Positions 16,850 through 25,925 of a DNA stretch of 64,000 nucleotides are shown one piece after another. The DNA is from AP-15 sp963789025 (GTDB lineage Bacteria > Pseudomonadota > Alphaproteobacteria > ATCC43930 > CGMCC-115725). A program made the position numbers and the translations under genes. The stretch covers positions 62,001 through 126,000 of the forward strand of contig CAWBIT010000006.1 in assembly GCA_963789025.1 (NCBI GenBank), read 5' to 3'. The stretch's first letter is position 1. Every line of letters begins with the position of its first letter. The notes beneath the pieces were generated by a model. That model saw only the letters and a program-made list of their open reading frames with translations, ran no database searches and was not told the DNA's origin.

Positions 16850-18028
16850 CTACTCCGCCGCGGACCTTTCGGACTTGGCAGAGCGCCGGGCGGCGTGCCG
16901 GTCGATCTCAGCCTGGATCGCCGCGCCGGCCTTGCCGGTGAAGTCTTCGTGGTGGCTCGTCGCGTAGTCGTAGCTGCCGCGCAGCAATTCCCGGCTCTTC
17001 TGGAAATGCGGGTGGACGAAGCGCGCCATCAGCTCGTAGTGCCTTTTAGTCGCGTCCCAATCGGCCCAGTTGTGCGCCAATTCGCACAGAACGCCGAACC
17101 CGCCCGAACCCTCGATCAGCCGCTCGACATAGGCGATCGCGTCGTCGGGGGTACCGACGCACCCGGTGCCGGTCTCGACCAGCCACTCATAAGGGTCGGG
17201 GACATCGGGCGGAATGATCGGGAAGGTCGCGACATCGCGGAAATAATCGGCAAAGGCCTGCACGCCGAACTGCACGTTCTTGCGAGCCTGCTCGCGCGTT
17301 TCCGCGATATGGAACATGCCGACGACGCGCCAGTTCTTGCGGTCGGGGACATGCCCGTTGGCCCGCGCAGTCTCCTCGTAGATACCCCAATTCCTGGTGT
17401 GCGCCTCCATCGCCATCGGACTGGTGCCCCCGATCGACAGCATCCCGACGCCGTATTGCCCGGAGAGCAGCGACCCCGAGGGCGAGCGCGCCGCAGCCAC
17501 CGCCAGTTCCATCGTCGGACGCGTATAGGGGCGCAATTGCAATTGCGCCTCGGTCAAGTTGAACCAGTCGGTCTTTTTGTTCACGGTTTCGCCGTTGAGC
17601 AGCCGAACGATGACGTCGAACAACTCGTTCATCATCCGGCGCTGGGCGTCGGGATCGATGCCGATCTTCAAGGCGTCGTGCACGAGGGCGCCGGGGCCCA
17701 CCCCGAACATCGCGCGGCCGCGCGTCATGTGGTCGAGTTGCACCATGCGGTCGGCGACCATGAACGGGTTGTGATACGGCAACGACACGACGCCGGTGCC
17801 GAGCCGGATATGCCTGGTGCGCTGCGCCGCCGCGGCGATGAACATTTCCGGGCAAGCGATCAGCTCGAACCCGCCCGAGTGATGCTCGCCGATCCACGCC
17901 TCGTGATAATTCAGCCGGTCGAGATGCTCGAGGAGTTCGAGGTCGCGCTCGATCGAGAGCGTCGGGTTCTCGTCGTGGTTGTGAAACGGCGCGAGAAAAA
18001 TCCCGCTGCGCAAGTAGAGATCGTCCAT
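16850..18028 (-). CDS. LLM-class flavin-dependent oxidoreductase (limonene monooxygenase-like)
   Basis: 392 residues from ATG 18028; the frame continues upstream only through a palindromic repeat. It is a bacterial-luciferase-like TIM barrel: APFHNHDENP near the start, then EAWIGEHHSGG (about residues 44-54), RHIRLGTGVVSLPYHNP, DHMTRGRAMFGVGPG and an insertion region ending in CVGTPDDAIAYVERLIEGSGGFG. The EHH segment and the VxLPYHNP flavin loop are typical of the group that includes limonene 1,2-monooxygenase and alkanal monooxygenase-like enzymes. It probably uses reduced FMN and oxygen. It is divergent from a Rieske dioxygenase operon. Confidence 0.88.
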   Translation of the reverse strand: MDDLYLRSGIFLAPFHNHDENPTLSIERDLELLEHLDRLNYHEAWIGEHHSGGFELIACPEMFIAAAAQRTRHIRLGTGVVSLPYHNPFMVADRMVQLDHMTRGRAMFGVGPGALVHDALKIGIDPDAQRRMMNELFDVIVRLLNGETVNKKTDWFNLTEAQLQLRPYTRPTMELAVAAARSPSGSLLSGQYGVGMLSIGGTSPMAMEAHTRNWGIYEETARANGHVPDRKNWRVVGMFHIAETREQARKNVQFGVQAFADYFRDVATFPIIPPDVPDPYEWLVETGTGCVGTPDDAIAYVERLIEGSGGFGVLCELAHNWADWDATKRHYELMARFVHPHFQKSRELLRGSYDYATSHHEDFTGKAGAAIQAEIDRHAARRSAKSERSAAE

Positions 18029-18048
18029 GCCGAGTCCTCCGGCAGAAT

Positions 18049-18099
18049 GCCCCCACCCTAACCCTCCCCCGCATGCGGGGGGAGGGTTAGGGTGGGGGC
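18049..18099. repeat. Near-perfect 51-bp hairpin in a divergent promoter region
   Basis: Two arms of about 25 bases (GCCCCCACCCTAACCCTCCC... and its complement) meet with no loop, with one extra G in the right arm. It lies between the divergent LLM and Rieske dioxygenase genes. Its C-rich arms resemble the other family A repeats (1348-1490, 46442-47817) but the sequence is its own. It could act as a transcription roadblock or processing site for both leaders. Confidence 0.85.
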
Positions 18100-18195
18100 T
18101 GATCGTCTGCCATCGGCCTATTTCCCGCAAGCTAATTTCCCCGTTCTCTGGGTTCCTGCTATCATGGCTGCCATTACCTTCAGGAGGAGGCAAAC

Positions 18196-19440
18196 ATGTC
18201 AGAGCTCGGCGCCGACGCGATGCGGGGAGCCCCGTGGCCCTCGAATGGCCTGACCGAGATCCCGTTCCGCCTCTACACCGATCCCGGCCAATACCGGCTC
18301 GAACAGGAGCGGATCTTCAAGGGCCCGACCTGGAATTTTCTGTGTCTGACCTCCGAGATCCCGAGCGCGGGGGATTACATCGCCACAACGATCGGCGAGA
18401 CGGCGGTCATCGTTACCCGCGACGCCAAGGGCGAAATCAACGCCTTTGTCAACCGCTGCGCGCATCGCGGCAATCTGTTGTGCCTCGAGCGGCGCGGCAA
18501 CGTCAAAGAGATCAGCTGCATCTATCACGGCTGGACCTATGACCTAACCGGGAAATTGACCGGCGTTGCGTTCGAGCGCGGGGTCAAGCGGCAAGGCGGC
18601 ATGCCCCCCGAGTTTCGCAAGGACGAGCACAATCTGCGGCGGCTACGGGTCGCCGAGTTCGCCGGACTGGTGTTCGGGTCGTTCCGCGCCGCCACCCCCG
18701 ACCTCGAAACCTATCTCGGGCCGAAAATTTCCGCCGGCATCAGCCGCGTGCTGAACCGGCCGGCCCGCATTCTCGGCCGCAGCACGCAGGTACTCCCCAA
18801 TAACTGGAAGCTCTACGCCGAAAACGTCAAGGACACCTACCACGCCAGTATATTGCATCTGTTTCTGACGACCTTCCGCATCAACCGCCTGAGCCAGGAG
18901 GGCGGGATCGTCATGGACGACAGCGGGGCGCATCACTTCAGCTACTCGAAACTCGACTACGCGCAGGAGGACGCCGATTACAGAGAGGCCGCGCTGCGGT
19001 CGGACAGCGGGTTTGGTCTCAAGGACAGCTCGGTCATCGAATCGGTCGACGAATATGGCGACGGCATTTCGGTGCAGATCCTGACTGTCTTCCCGAGCAT
19101 GGTATTGCAGCAGATCCGCAACACGATCGCGGTTCGCGTCATCCGCCCGCGCGGGCTCGAAAAGACCGAGCTCGAATGGATCCACCTGGGCTTCGAGGAC
19201 GACGACGAGACGATGACCGAACGCCGCCTCAGGCAAGGCAATCTGGTCGGCGCGGCCGGCTACATCTCGATGGAGGATGGCTGCATCGGCGGGCTGGTTC
19301 AGCGCGGGATACGCTACAACGACGAGGACGCCGGTGTCGTCATGATGGGCGGGTACGACGCCGAGCCGCAGCCCTTCCGCGCCAGCGAAGCGGCGATCCG
19401 CGGCTTCTGGAAGGAATACCGCGCCCTGACCGGCAGCTGA
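18196..19440 (+). CDS. Aromatic-ring-hydroxylating dioxygenase, alpha subunit (Rieske)
   Basis: 414 residues. The Rieske [2Fe-2S] centre is CAHRG...CIYHGW (about residues 88-111, a CxH-x17-CxxH pattern). The mononuclear iron site is in ENVKDTYHASILHLF (about 209-223), with two His, the conserved Asp of the bridge and a later Asp. The catalytic domain has normal length. These enzymes add both atoms of oxygen to an aromatic ring, using electrons from a reductase, which is not present in the window. The beta subunit follows 8 bases downstream. The overall look is nearest anthranilate/benzoate-type alpha subunits, but the substrate is open. Confidence 0.92.
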   Translation: MSELGADAMRGAPWPSNGLTEIPFRLYTDPGQYRLEQERIFKGPTWNFLCLTSEIPSAGDYIATTIGETAVIVTRDAKGEINAFVNRCAHRGNLLCLERRGNVKEISCIYHGWTYDLTGKLTGVAFERGVKRQGGMPPEFRKDEHNLRRLRVAEFAGLVFGSFRAATPDLETYLGPKISAGISRVLNRPARILGRSTQVLPNNWKLYAENVKDTYHASILHLFLTTFRINRLSQEGGIVMDDSGAHHFSYSKLDYAQEDADYREAALRSDSGFGLKDSSVIESVDEYGDGISVQILTVFPSMVLQQIRNTIAVRVIRPRGLEKTELEWIHLGFEDDDETMTERRLRQGNLVGAAGYISMEDGCIGGLVQRGIRYNDEDAGVVMMGGYDAEPQPFRASEAAIRGFWKEYRALTGS

Positions 19441-19448
19441 CGCGCCTC

Positions 19449-19922
19449 ATGGACGAGGTTGCCGTCCGGCTCGGTGTGCAAGAGCTGATCGCCGCCTACG
19501 TCGACTGCATCGACGAGGACCGGCTCGAAGACTGGCCCGACTTCTTCGTCGAGCAGTGCCGCTACGTGATCACCAGCCGCACCAGTCACGAGGCCGGGCT
19601 GCCGCACGGCGTCGTCTATGCGGCGTCGCGCGGCATGCTGATCGACCGCATCACCGCGCTGCGTCAGGCAAATATTTTCGAGCCGCACCGCTACCGCCAC
19701 ATCGTCGGTCCTATTCGCATCGAGCAGGTCGACGCTACAGTGGCGCAGGTGCGATCCAACTTTATTGCGGTGCGGATCATGCACGACGGCGAGATGGCGC
19801 TCTTCGCCGCCGGCCGCTATCTGGACCGCATCGACCTGACGAGCCAGCCCTATCGTTTCATCGAACGCCTCGTCGTCCTCGACAGCCAAAAGATCGACAC
19901 GCTACTGGTGATACCGCTTTAG
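19449..19922 (+). CDS. Aromatic-ring-hydroxylating dioxygenase, beta subunit
   Basis: 157 residues from ATG 19449. It is a SnoaL/NTF2-like cone fold. The start (LGVQELIAAYVDCIDEDRLEDWPDFF) and the RCRYVITS-type strand with later YRHIVGPIRIE and SNFIAVRIMHDGEMALFAAGRYLD match the ring-hydroxylating beta family. It is structural and stabilises the alpha3-beta3 assembly. The frame runs far upstream inside the alpha gene, but that part is a shadow; the chosen ATG is the first after the alpha stop. The downstream neighbour is convergent. Confidence 0.9.
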   Translation: MDEVAVRLGVQELIAAYVDCIDEDRLEDWPDFFVEQCRYVITSRTSHEAGLPHGVVYAASRGMLIDRITALRQANIFEPHRYRHIVGPIRIEQVDATVAQVRSNFIAVRIMHDGEMALFAAGRYLDRIDLTSQPYRFIERLVVLDSQKIDTLLVIPL

Positions 19923-19943
19923 GGGCGGGGGACCTCTGCAGAT

Positions 19944-20993
19944 TCAGGCTTCGGCGCGCCTGCACCCTTGGAAGGTGCGCGGCAAGCGGCGGATGTCTTG
20001 GATCAGATCGCGCGGCAGGTGGCCCGGCTGCGCCGTATTGGCCCGCGCGTTCAGCGTGTCGGTCAGCCCGCCGAAGCGCTCGGCAATACCCTTAACGATC
20101 TGGTCGTAGCGGCCGACAGCGGCGAACAAATTCACGACATCGTCGGGCACCTCCTTGGCCATCTCGCTCCACTTTCCCTGCCGGGTCATTGCGTTGAGCT
20201 TATGGCCGAGATCCTCGAGCCCATGCGCTGCAAACACCGGCCAATAGGCCTGGGTCGAGCCGTAGAAGGCGACGCGCTCGCGCACCCACTCGAACATGCG
20301 CGCAACCGTCGCGTCGTCGGGGCCGGTCGCTAGAAAGCCGCCGCCTGAGATTTCGTAATTCTCGCGCTTGCGCCCGCTCTTTGCGAGCCCCTCGGCGAGG
20401 CGCGGCATGACCGCCTCCTCGATGTATTTGCGGGTGCAGAAGCCGTGCAATTTGACGCCGTCGCATTCCTCGGCCGCCACTTTGAGCATCGCCGGACCGA
20501 CCGCGGCGATCATCACCGGAGGCGGCGGCGCGTCGATCGGCTCCGGCGCAAAGTTCGGGGTCATCAACGTAAAACGGTAGTGCTGGCCCTCGTAGCCGGG
20601 CCTTTCGCCGGTTTTCCAGCAATGCCAGATCGCGCGCAGGACCTGCACGTATTCGCGCATGCGCGGCGCCGGCGGCGTCCACGGCACCGAGAACCGCCGC
20701 TCGTTATGCGCCCTGACCTGCGAGCCTAGCCCGACGACAAAGCGGCCGCCGGTCGCCCCCGCCAGATCCCAGCCGACCTGGGCGACGGCCATCGGCGTGC
20801 GGGCGAAGGCGATCGCGACGCTGGTGTGGAGCTCGATGCGTTCGGTCGCTGCGCCCGCCACCGCCAGCGCCAGGAACGGGTCGTGCTTGTTTTCCATCGA
20901 GGAGACGCCGTCATACCCCTCGGCCTCGATCGCCCAGGCCGCCGAAGCGACCTTGCGCAGATCCTCCTGCGGCAGTGTCGTGAATACTCGCAT
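19944..20993 (-). CDS. LLM-class F420-dependent oxidoreductase (TIGR03617-like)
   Basis: 349 residues from ATG 20993, with GGGAGGGC about 5 bases upstream; the longer open frame upstream covers another gene and is ignored. It opens MRVFTTLPQEDL, then YDGVSSMENKHDPFLALAVA, RIELHTSVAIAFARTPMAVA and GRFVVGLGSQVRAHNERRF, the standard TIM-barrel landmarks of F420-type LLM enzymes. A late VPDDVVNLFAAVGRYDQI segment lies near the C-terminus. Proteins of this subfamily are assumed to use F420 or FMN; the sequence does not decide which. It is convergent with the dioxygenase beta gene. Confidence 0.87.
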   Translation of the reverse strand: MRVFTTLPQEDLRKVASAAWAIEAEGYDGVSSMENKHDPFLALAVAGAATERIELHTSVAIAFARTPMAVAQVGWDLAGATGGRFVVGLGSQVRAHNERRFSVPWTPPAPRMREYVQVLRAIWHCWKTGERPGYEGQHYRFTLMTPNFAPEPIDAPPPPVMIAAVGPAMLKVAAEECDGVKLHGFCTRKYIEEAVMPRLAEGLAKSGRKRENYEISGGGFLATGPDDATVARMFEWVRERVAFYGSTQAYWPVFAAHGLEDLGHKLNAMTRQGKWSEMAKEVPDDVVNLFAAVGRYDQIVKGIAERFGGLTDTLNARANTAQPGHLPRDLIQDIRRLPRTFQGCRRAEA

Positions 20994-21054
20994 CCGCTGC
21001 CCTCCCGGCCAATCGACCGGGATCGGGCCACAACTCGCCCGCTCGACGCAAGGC

Positions 21055-21750
21055 TCAGGCGGCCAGCGCGATGCCGAATGTCTCGGAGAACCCGTGCTTG
21101 CCCTTCTCCGTGACAAGCACTGCGCGGGTGTCACGTATCCGGCTGATCCAGTCGAGCTCGAAGCAGCGCGTTGCGAGCGCGGCGCCCAAGGCGCCGGCGA
21201 GATGCGTGCGGCGCTCGCTCCAGTCGAGACACGGCCGACAGAATGCCCGCCGCGTTCCACCCGCTTCGCGCAGCTCGATGCCGAAGGCGCGTAAGAATTC
21301 CTCCCCGGCCGCCGTCACGATGCCGCCATCCTCGGAGAGCGCGATATGGTCGCGCTCGACGAGTGCGTCGGCCAACCCCACACCCAGGCGTCCGGCGAGA
21401 TGGTCGTAGCAGGTGCGCGCATTACGCAGCGCGTCGCCGCCGCGCCACCGCGGCTGGTAGCGGGGCGGACCATCCGCCGCGACCGCCATGATGCTTTCGA
21501 GCATGCGGCCGATCATCGGTGAGGCGAGCCGGTAGTAGGCATGCCGCCCCTGTCTTGCCAGGGTGAGAAGACGGCCGTCGGTCAGCCGGGCAAGATGACC
21601 GCTCGCGGTCTGCGGCGCGACGCCCCCGGCAAAGGCGAGCTCGGTGGCGGTCAAGGCGCGGCCGTCGAGCAACGCGGTCAACATGTTGGCGCGAGCGGGA
21701 TTGCCGACGAGCGCGGCGACTTCGGCAAGCGATGGCTGAATTGCTTCCAT
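21055..21750 (-). CDS. ArsR-type winged-helix transcriptional regulator
   Basis: 231 residues from ATG 21750, longer than a minimal ArsR. The winged helix lies in the first 100 residues (LAEVAALVGNPARANMLTALLDG, then VAPQTASGHLARLTDGRLLTLARQGRHAYYRL). The C-terminal extension contains CRPCLDWSERRTHLAGALGAAL, a conserved CxxC-x-DW-x-ER-x-H-L-x-G-x-LG pattern seen in a subgroup of ArsR-like regulators; metal or ligand binding by it is unproven. A perfect palindrome lies 43 bases upstream of the start, in the region shared with the divergent hydrolase gene, so autoregulation is plausible. Confidence 0.88.
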   Translation of the reverse strand: MEAIQPSLAEVAALVGNPARANMLTALLDGRALTATELAFAGGVAPQTASGHLARLTDGRLLTLARQGRHAYYRLASPMIGRMLESIMAVAADGPPRYQPRWRGGDALRNARTCYDHLAGRLGVGLADALVERDHIALSEDGGIVTAAGEEFLRAFGIELREAGGTRRAFCRPCLDWSERRTHLAGALGAALATRCFELDWISRIRDTRAVLVTEKGKHGFSETFGIALAA

Positions 21751-21792
21751 GCAGTGAAAATAGGCCCCGCTAGCGACGGTGTCATCGCGGGA

Positions 21793-21814
21793 CACTACGG
21801 ATTGCACCGTAGTG
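21793..21814. promoter_or_regulatory. Candidate operator: perfect 8-bp inverted repeat
   Basis: CACTACGG-ATTGCA-CCGTAGTG lies in the 130-bp gap between the ArsR-type regulator (minus) and the alpha/beta hydrolase (plus). Size, symmetry and position fit an ArsR-family operator controlling both directions. This is inference from position only. Confidence 0.55.
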
Positions 21815-21882
21815 ATCGAGGCAGACAAGGCGGGCGGGGCGCGCCACCTCTGCGCCACTCACGCGCAGCCAAAGGTACCGTC

Positions 21883-22852
21883 ATGATGGTTTTCCAGCTC
21901 GATCCTCGGGAGGAGCATTTCCGCATTCCGAGCCACCACGATGGGCGCTCGCTGTTCCTTCGCTGTCTCCCGCCGTCGGGTAGCGGCGATCGGGTCGTCC
22001 TTTATGTGCATGGCGGGACGTTTCCTAGCGGGCTGTCGATCGCGCATCGGTTTGACGGGCGGTCCTGGCGTGACGAGCTCTGCGCCGCCGGGTTCCACGT
22101 CTGGGCGCTCGATTTTCACGGCTTTGGCCGGCTTTCCGATCCCTATCCCGAGATGGAACGGCCGCCACAAGAAGCCTCGCCGCTCGGCCGCGCCGCGGAC
22201 GCCAGCCGGCAGCTGGAGCAGGCTGTCCGCTTCATATGCGAGCGGCTCGGGATTGGCCGTGTCTCGATCATCGCGCACTCGTGGGGAACCATCGTGACCG
22301 GCCTCTTCGCAGGGCGCTGCCCCGAGCTGATCCGATCGGGTGGTCTTCTTCGGCCCGATCGCGAAGCGCGAGTCGGCAGGCGACCGAATCCGCTTGGCGG
22401 CCTGGCGGCTTATCTCCCTCGAAAATCAGTGGAACCGCTTCACCGAGACGGTTCCGCCCGACGAACCGCCGGTCCTGCTGCGCCGTCATTTCGAGGAATG
22501 GGGCGAGCGCTATCTCGATATCGACCCGGAGAGCCGAACCCGTTCGCCGGCGGCGGTGAAGGTGCCGAGCGGGGCATTTCAGGACATCTACGACGCCTGG
22601 TCCGGGGAGCTCGCCTATGACCCGAGCCTTGTCCACGCACCAGTCGCGATCATCAGGGGCGAGTGGGATGTAATGTGCTCCGACCGGGATGCGCGCTGGC
22701 TGTTCGACGCGCTGAGCGCCTCGCCGATCCGGCGCGACGTAAAGATCGGCCGCGCCACGCATCTGATGCACCTCGAAACAGGCCGCTACGCGCTCTACCG
22801 CGAAACCGAAGCATTCCTATTCGCGCGCGACATGGCGCCGCCAGTCGAATGA
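21883..22852 (+). pseudogene. Alpha/beta hydrolase, one-base frameshift
   Basis: The first frame (21883 to about 22332) gives a hydrolase N-terminus with VVLYVHGGTFPSG (oxyanion region), WALDFHGFGRLSDPYP and the nucleophile elbow SIIAHSWGT (Ser within H-S-W-G-T). The rest, in the +1 frame to 22852, contains VVFFGPIAKRE, the acid region VAIIRGEWDVMCSDRDARWL and the catalytic His in GRATHLMHLE. Removing one C at 22332-22333 gives ELIDRVVFFG across the join. All catalytic parts are therefore present, and the defect is either a recent mutation or a sequence error. Divergent from the ArsR-type regulator. Confidence 0.85.
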
Positions 22853-22935
22853 GCAACCGTGAGTCGCTTCCTAATCGGCCGAAGCGATCGAGCAGGACGC
22901 TCATGGTGCAGCATAAGTAGCTGACTTCTTATCTG

Positions 22936-23020
22936 AGCCGTAGGGCGGATCAGCGCAGCGTAATCCGCCGTTCCATGTTGCGGTGGCGGGTTACGCCTTC
23001 GGCTAACCCGCCCTACGGCT
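22936..23020. repeat. Palindromic intergenic repeat, family C
   Basis: AGCCGTAGGGCGGATCAGCG at the left pairs with CTAACCCGCCCTACGGCT at the right. The inner GCGTAATCCGCC and GGCGGGTTACGCC arms pair as well. This type of GTAGGGCGGATTA...TAATCCGCC element is widespread between genes in proteobacteria. It lies between the frameshifted hydrolase and the next gene. Confidence 0.85.
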
Positions 23021-23058
23021 GCCAAATGAACGATGCATCGTCACCAGGAGCAGAGATC

Positions 23059-23718
23059 ATGTTCGCCGTGATTTTCGAGGTGAACCCGAAGCCGGAGCAG
23101 TGGAACGCCTATCTCGGCTACGCCAAGATGCTGCGGCCCGAGTTGGAGCAGATCGACGGGTTTATCGACAACGAGCGCTTTTCCAGCCTGCGCCGAGAGG
23201 GTCGGCTCTTGTCGCTGTCGATATGGCGGGACGAGAAGGCGGTGATCCGCTGGCGCACCCGCGCCCGTCACCACGAAGTTCAGCAAAAGGGCCGGACCGA
23301 GGTCTTCGGCGATTATCATCTCCGGGTCGGAGAAATCATTGCCGATAACCGGTTGCCCGCCGGCCAGGTGCTTCGCGAGCAGCGGTTTGACGAGACGGCG
23401 GCCGCCGCCAAGCTGATCGAATTGTCGGAAGCTGCTCCGGAAGGTCTCCCGGCCGAGCCCGATGCCGGCATTATTGCCGCTCGGCTCGGAGGGCTCGACA
23501 CAGCCCATCCCGGCCTTGTCGAGTGGGATGTCTTCGAAAGCATCGTCCAACCGGGAAAATTCATTCTCCTTACGTCGTGGCGTGATGTAGCGGCTGCAGA
23601 AGCCTTGCAAAGCGGCCCGGATATTCGCCACCGCCGCGTACGGGTGATCCGTGATTACGGGATGTTCGATCGTGCGGAAGCACCGCAATACTACCCGCCG
23701 GTGCCGAGGGTCGTATAA
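23059..23718 (+). CDS. Antibiotic biosynthesis monooxygenase (ABM)-like protein with two ferredoxin-like domains
   Basis: 219 residues from ATG 23059, with AGGAGCAGAG upstream. The N-terminal domain (MFAVIFEVNPKPEQWNAYLG, then FIDNERFSSL and SLSIWRDEKAVIRWRTRARHH) is a clear ABM/dimeric alpha-beta barrel domain. The second half (HPGLVEWDVFESIVQPGKFI, then LLTSWRDVAAAEAL) is a second, more divergent copy. Such proteins range from heme-degrading monooxygenases to proteins without known activity. It is followed 36 bases later by an LLM oxidoreductase on the same strand, suggesting one transcription unit. Confidence 0.8.
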   Translation: MFAVIFEVNPKPEQWNAYLGYAKMLRPELEQIDGFIDNERFSSLRREGRLLSLSIWRDEKAVIRWRTRARHHEVQQKGRTEVFGDYHLRVGEIIADNRLPAGQVLREQRFDETAAAAKLIELSEAAPEGLPAEPDAGIIAARLGGLDTAHPGLVEWDVFESIVQPGKFILLTSWRDVAAAEALQSGPDIRHRRVRVIRDYGMFDRAEAPQYYPPVPRVV

Positions 23719-23754
23719 TAACTCTTTTGCTGCAAACCGGTAGAGGAGGGCACG

Positions 23755-24717
23755 ATGCCGAGGAATCTCGCGATCGGGCTCGGCCTGATGGAATTTCCGT
23801 TCTCCGGCGTCGGCGGGTTCTGGCGCTGGGTCGATATGTGCGAGGCGGGCGGCGTCAACTCGCTGTGGCAGACCGACCGGGTGGTCAGCCGCGAGCCGAT
23901 CCTCGAATGCATGTCGGTCATGGCGGCGCTCGCCGGGCGGACCCGCCGCCTCAAATTCGGCGTCAATGTGCTCTCGCTGGCATTCCGCGACCCGGTTCTC
24001 CTCGCCAAGCAGTGCGCGACGATCGACGTGTTGTCCGAAGGCCGCCTGCTGCCGGCCTTTGGGATCGGCAGCCCGCTCGCGCCGGAATGGCGCACGCTCA
24101 ACCTCGACACCAAGACGCGCGGCCGCAAGACCGACGAAGGGTTGGAGATCATCGGCCGGCTGTGGCGCGAGGAAACGGTCGATTTCGAGGGCGTCCATTA
24201 CCACCTGTCCGGCGCTTCGATCTCGCCAAAGCCGGTGCAACCGGATCTGCCGATGTGGATCGGCGGCTCGTCCGAGGCGGCGATCCGGCGCACCGCGCGG
24301 TTCGGGACCGGCTGGCAGGCGGGCGCCGAGACGCCGGACCAGGTCACCGGCGTTATCGCCGGCATCCGCGCCGCCGCAGCCGCCGAAGGACGCGCGATCG
24401 ACGAAGACCATTACGGCGCCGGCATCCCGTTCCGCTTCGGCCGGGCGGACGATCCCGGTCTCGACCGACTGTTCGAAGCTTACCGTAAGCGCACCGGCCG
24501 CGATCCGCTGCGCTATTTCGCGATCGGCGACGCCGAGGCGGTCGTCGAGCGCATCGCCGCGTATGTCGGCGCCGGAATCTCCAAATTCATCCTGCGCCCG
24601 GCCGCCCGCGGCGACGAGGAGATGCTGTCCCAGACCCGCCGCCTGATCGAGGAGGTTTTGCCGATGGTGGCGGCGCGGTGGCCGAAGCCCGCGAAGCGCA
24701 GCGCCGCTGCGGAGTAA
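23755..24717 (+). CDS. LLM-class flavin-dependent oxidoreductase
   Basis: 320 residues, ATG 23755 after GAGGAGGGC. TIM-barrel landmarks are GGVNSLWQTDRVVS (about residues 32-45), RLKFGVNVLSLAFRDPVLLAKQ, RLLPAFGIGSPLAPEW, MWIGGSSEAAIRRTARFGTGWQ (about 160-181) and a C-terminal YVGAGISKFILRP. The LPMWIGGSS segment is the phosphate-binding region of F420/FMN LLM enzymes. It is preceded by an ABM-like gene and is convergent with a CoA transferase gene. No substrate can be assigned. Confidence 0.87.
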   Translation: MPRNLAIGLGLMEFPFSGVGGFWRWVDMCEAGGVNSLWQTDRVVSREPILECMSVMAALAGRTRRLKFGVNVLSLAFRDPVLLAKQCATIDVLSEGRLLPAFGIGSPLAPEWRTLNLDTKTRGRKTDEGLEIIGRLWREETVDFEGVHYHLSGASISPKPVQPDLPMWIGGSSEAAIRRTARFGTGWQAGAETPDQVTGVIAGIRAAAAAEGRAIDEDHYGAGIPFRFGRADDPGLDRLFEAYRKRTGRDPLRYFAIGDAEAVVERIAAYVGAGISKFILRPAARGDEEMLSQTRRLIEEVLPMVAARWPKPAKRSAAAE

Positions 24718-24737
24718 GGGTAGCGCGGCAGCCTCCA

Positions 24738-25925
24738 TTATTTCACGACGCCGCGGTCGCGCAGCACCGCGATCTCTGCAGCCGAATAGCCGTGCCCGGC
24801 GAGGATCTCGTCACTGTGCTGGCCGAAGGTCGGGGACGGGGAGGGCAGGGGGCCCGGCGTGTCGGCGAATTTGATCGGCTTTGTCATTGTGCGATAGCGG
24901 CCGACGACCGGATGATCGAGCGTGGCGACCAGATCTTCGGCGAGCACCTGGGGATGGTCGAACATGTCCTCGATCGGCCGCACCGCTGCGCAGGGCACGC
25001 GCTCGCCAAAGATCTCCTCCCATTCCATCGCGCTGGGCTCGCCGAGCGCAGCGCGCAATTCCGGCACGAGCTCGGCGGCATGCGCGGCGCGGCTGCGCAT
25101 CGTTGCGCAACGCGGGTCGCGGGCGAGTTCCGGCCTCCCGACCAGCTCGCACAGCGCGGCAAAGAAATGGTTCGAATGAACCGAAATGTAGAGGAACCCG
25201 TTCTTCGTCGGATGGATCCCGGTCAGCCCACCGGCGCCGGAATCGCGTGCGGCCTCGCGGCCCTCGCTCTCGGCCCAGACAAAACGCCCGGCCTGGATCG
25301 TCAACGCGCTCCGCAATAGCGAGAGGCTCAAATACTGCCCGGCGCCGCCGCTGCGCTCGCGCTTGAACAGCGCGGCAGCGACGCCGTAGGCGAGGAGCGC
25401 CGAGGTGAAATAATCGAGGACCGAGCCCAGCACTACCTGCGGCTTGTCGGCCTCGCCGCCCTGAAAGACCGCCATCCCGCTGAGGCATTGCAGGACCTGG
25501 TCGAAGCCGCCCTTCTCGCTCAACGGTCCGCTGTCGCCGTAGCCGGTCAGCCCGCAATAGACCAAGCGCGGGTTGATCGCCTTCAGCCGCGGGTAGTCGA
25601 TGCCGAGCCGGGCCGGTACGGACGGCCGGAAATTCTCGACCAGGACATCGGCGGTCTCGACCATCCTGTGGAGGACCGCCAGCCCTTCCGGGTGCTTCAG
25701 ATCGAGCGCGAGCGCGCGCTTGCCGCGGTTGGTGCCGAGAAAGAAGCGGCTCTCGCCGGCAAGGCTCGACGGAAACTGGCGCAGCATGTCGCCCTGCGGT
25801 GATTCGATCTTGATCACCGTGGCGCCGAGATCCGCGAGCAGGGTGCAGCCATAGGGGCCGGCGAGATAGCTGCACAAATCGAGGACGGTAACGCCGTCGA
25901 GCGGACCGGCCGCAGCTTTTGTCAT
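24738..25925 (-). CDS. CaiB/BaiF family CoA transferase
   Basis: 395 residues from ATG 25925, which overlaps the stop of the upstream lyase gene (ATGA). Class III CoA transferase features are visible: DGVTVLDLCSYLAGPYGCTLLADLGATVIKIE at the N-terminus (shown here as a family-type stretch), SRFFLGTNRGKRALALDLK, the catalytic Asp in VLVENFRPS preceded by ETADV, and GLTGYGDSGPLSEKGGFD. They move CoA between a donor CoA-thioester and an acid. Coupling to a CitE-like lyase suggests a CoA-ester degradation route. A much longer upstream open frame is a shadow of the lyase gene. Confidence 0.92.
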   Translation of the reverse strand: MTKAAAGPLDGVTVLDLCSYLAGPYGCTLLADLGATVIKIESPQGDMLRQFPSSLAGESRFFLGTNRGKRALALDLKHPEGLAVLHRMVETADVLVENFRPSVPARLGIDYPRLKAINPRLVYCGLTGYGDSGPLSEKGGFDQVLQCLSGMAVFQGGEADKPQVVLGSVLDYFTSALLAYGVAAALFKRERSGGAGQYLSLSLLRSALTIQAGRFVWAESEGREAARDSGAGGLTGIHPTKNGFLYISVHSNHFFAALCELVGRPELARDPRCATMRSRAAHAAELVPELRAALGEPSAMEWEEIFGERVPCAAVRPIEDMFDHPQVLAEDLVATLDHPVVGRYRTMTKPIKFADTPGPLPSPSPTFGQHSDEILAGHGYSAAEIAVLRDRGVVK

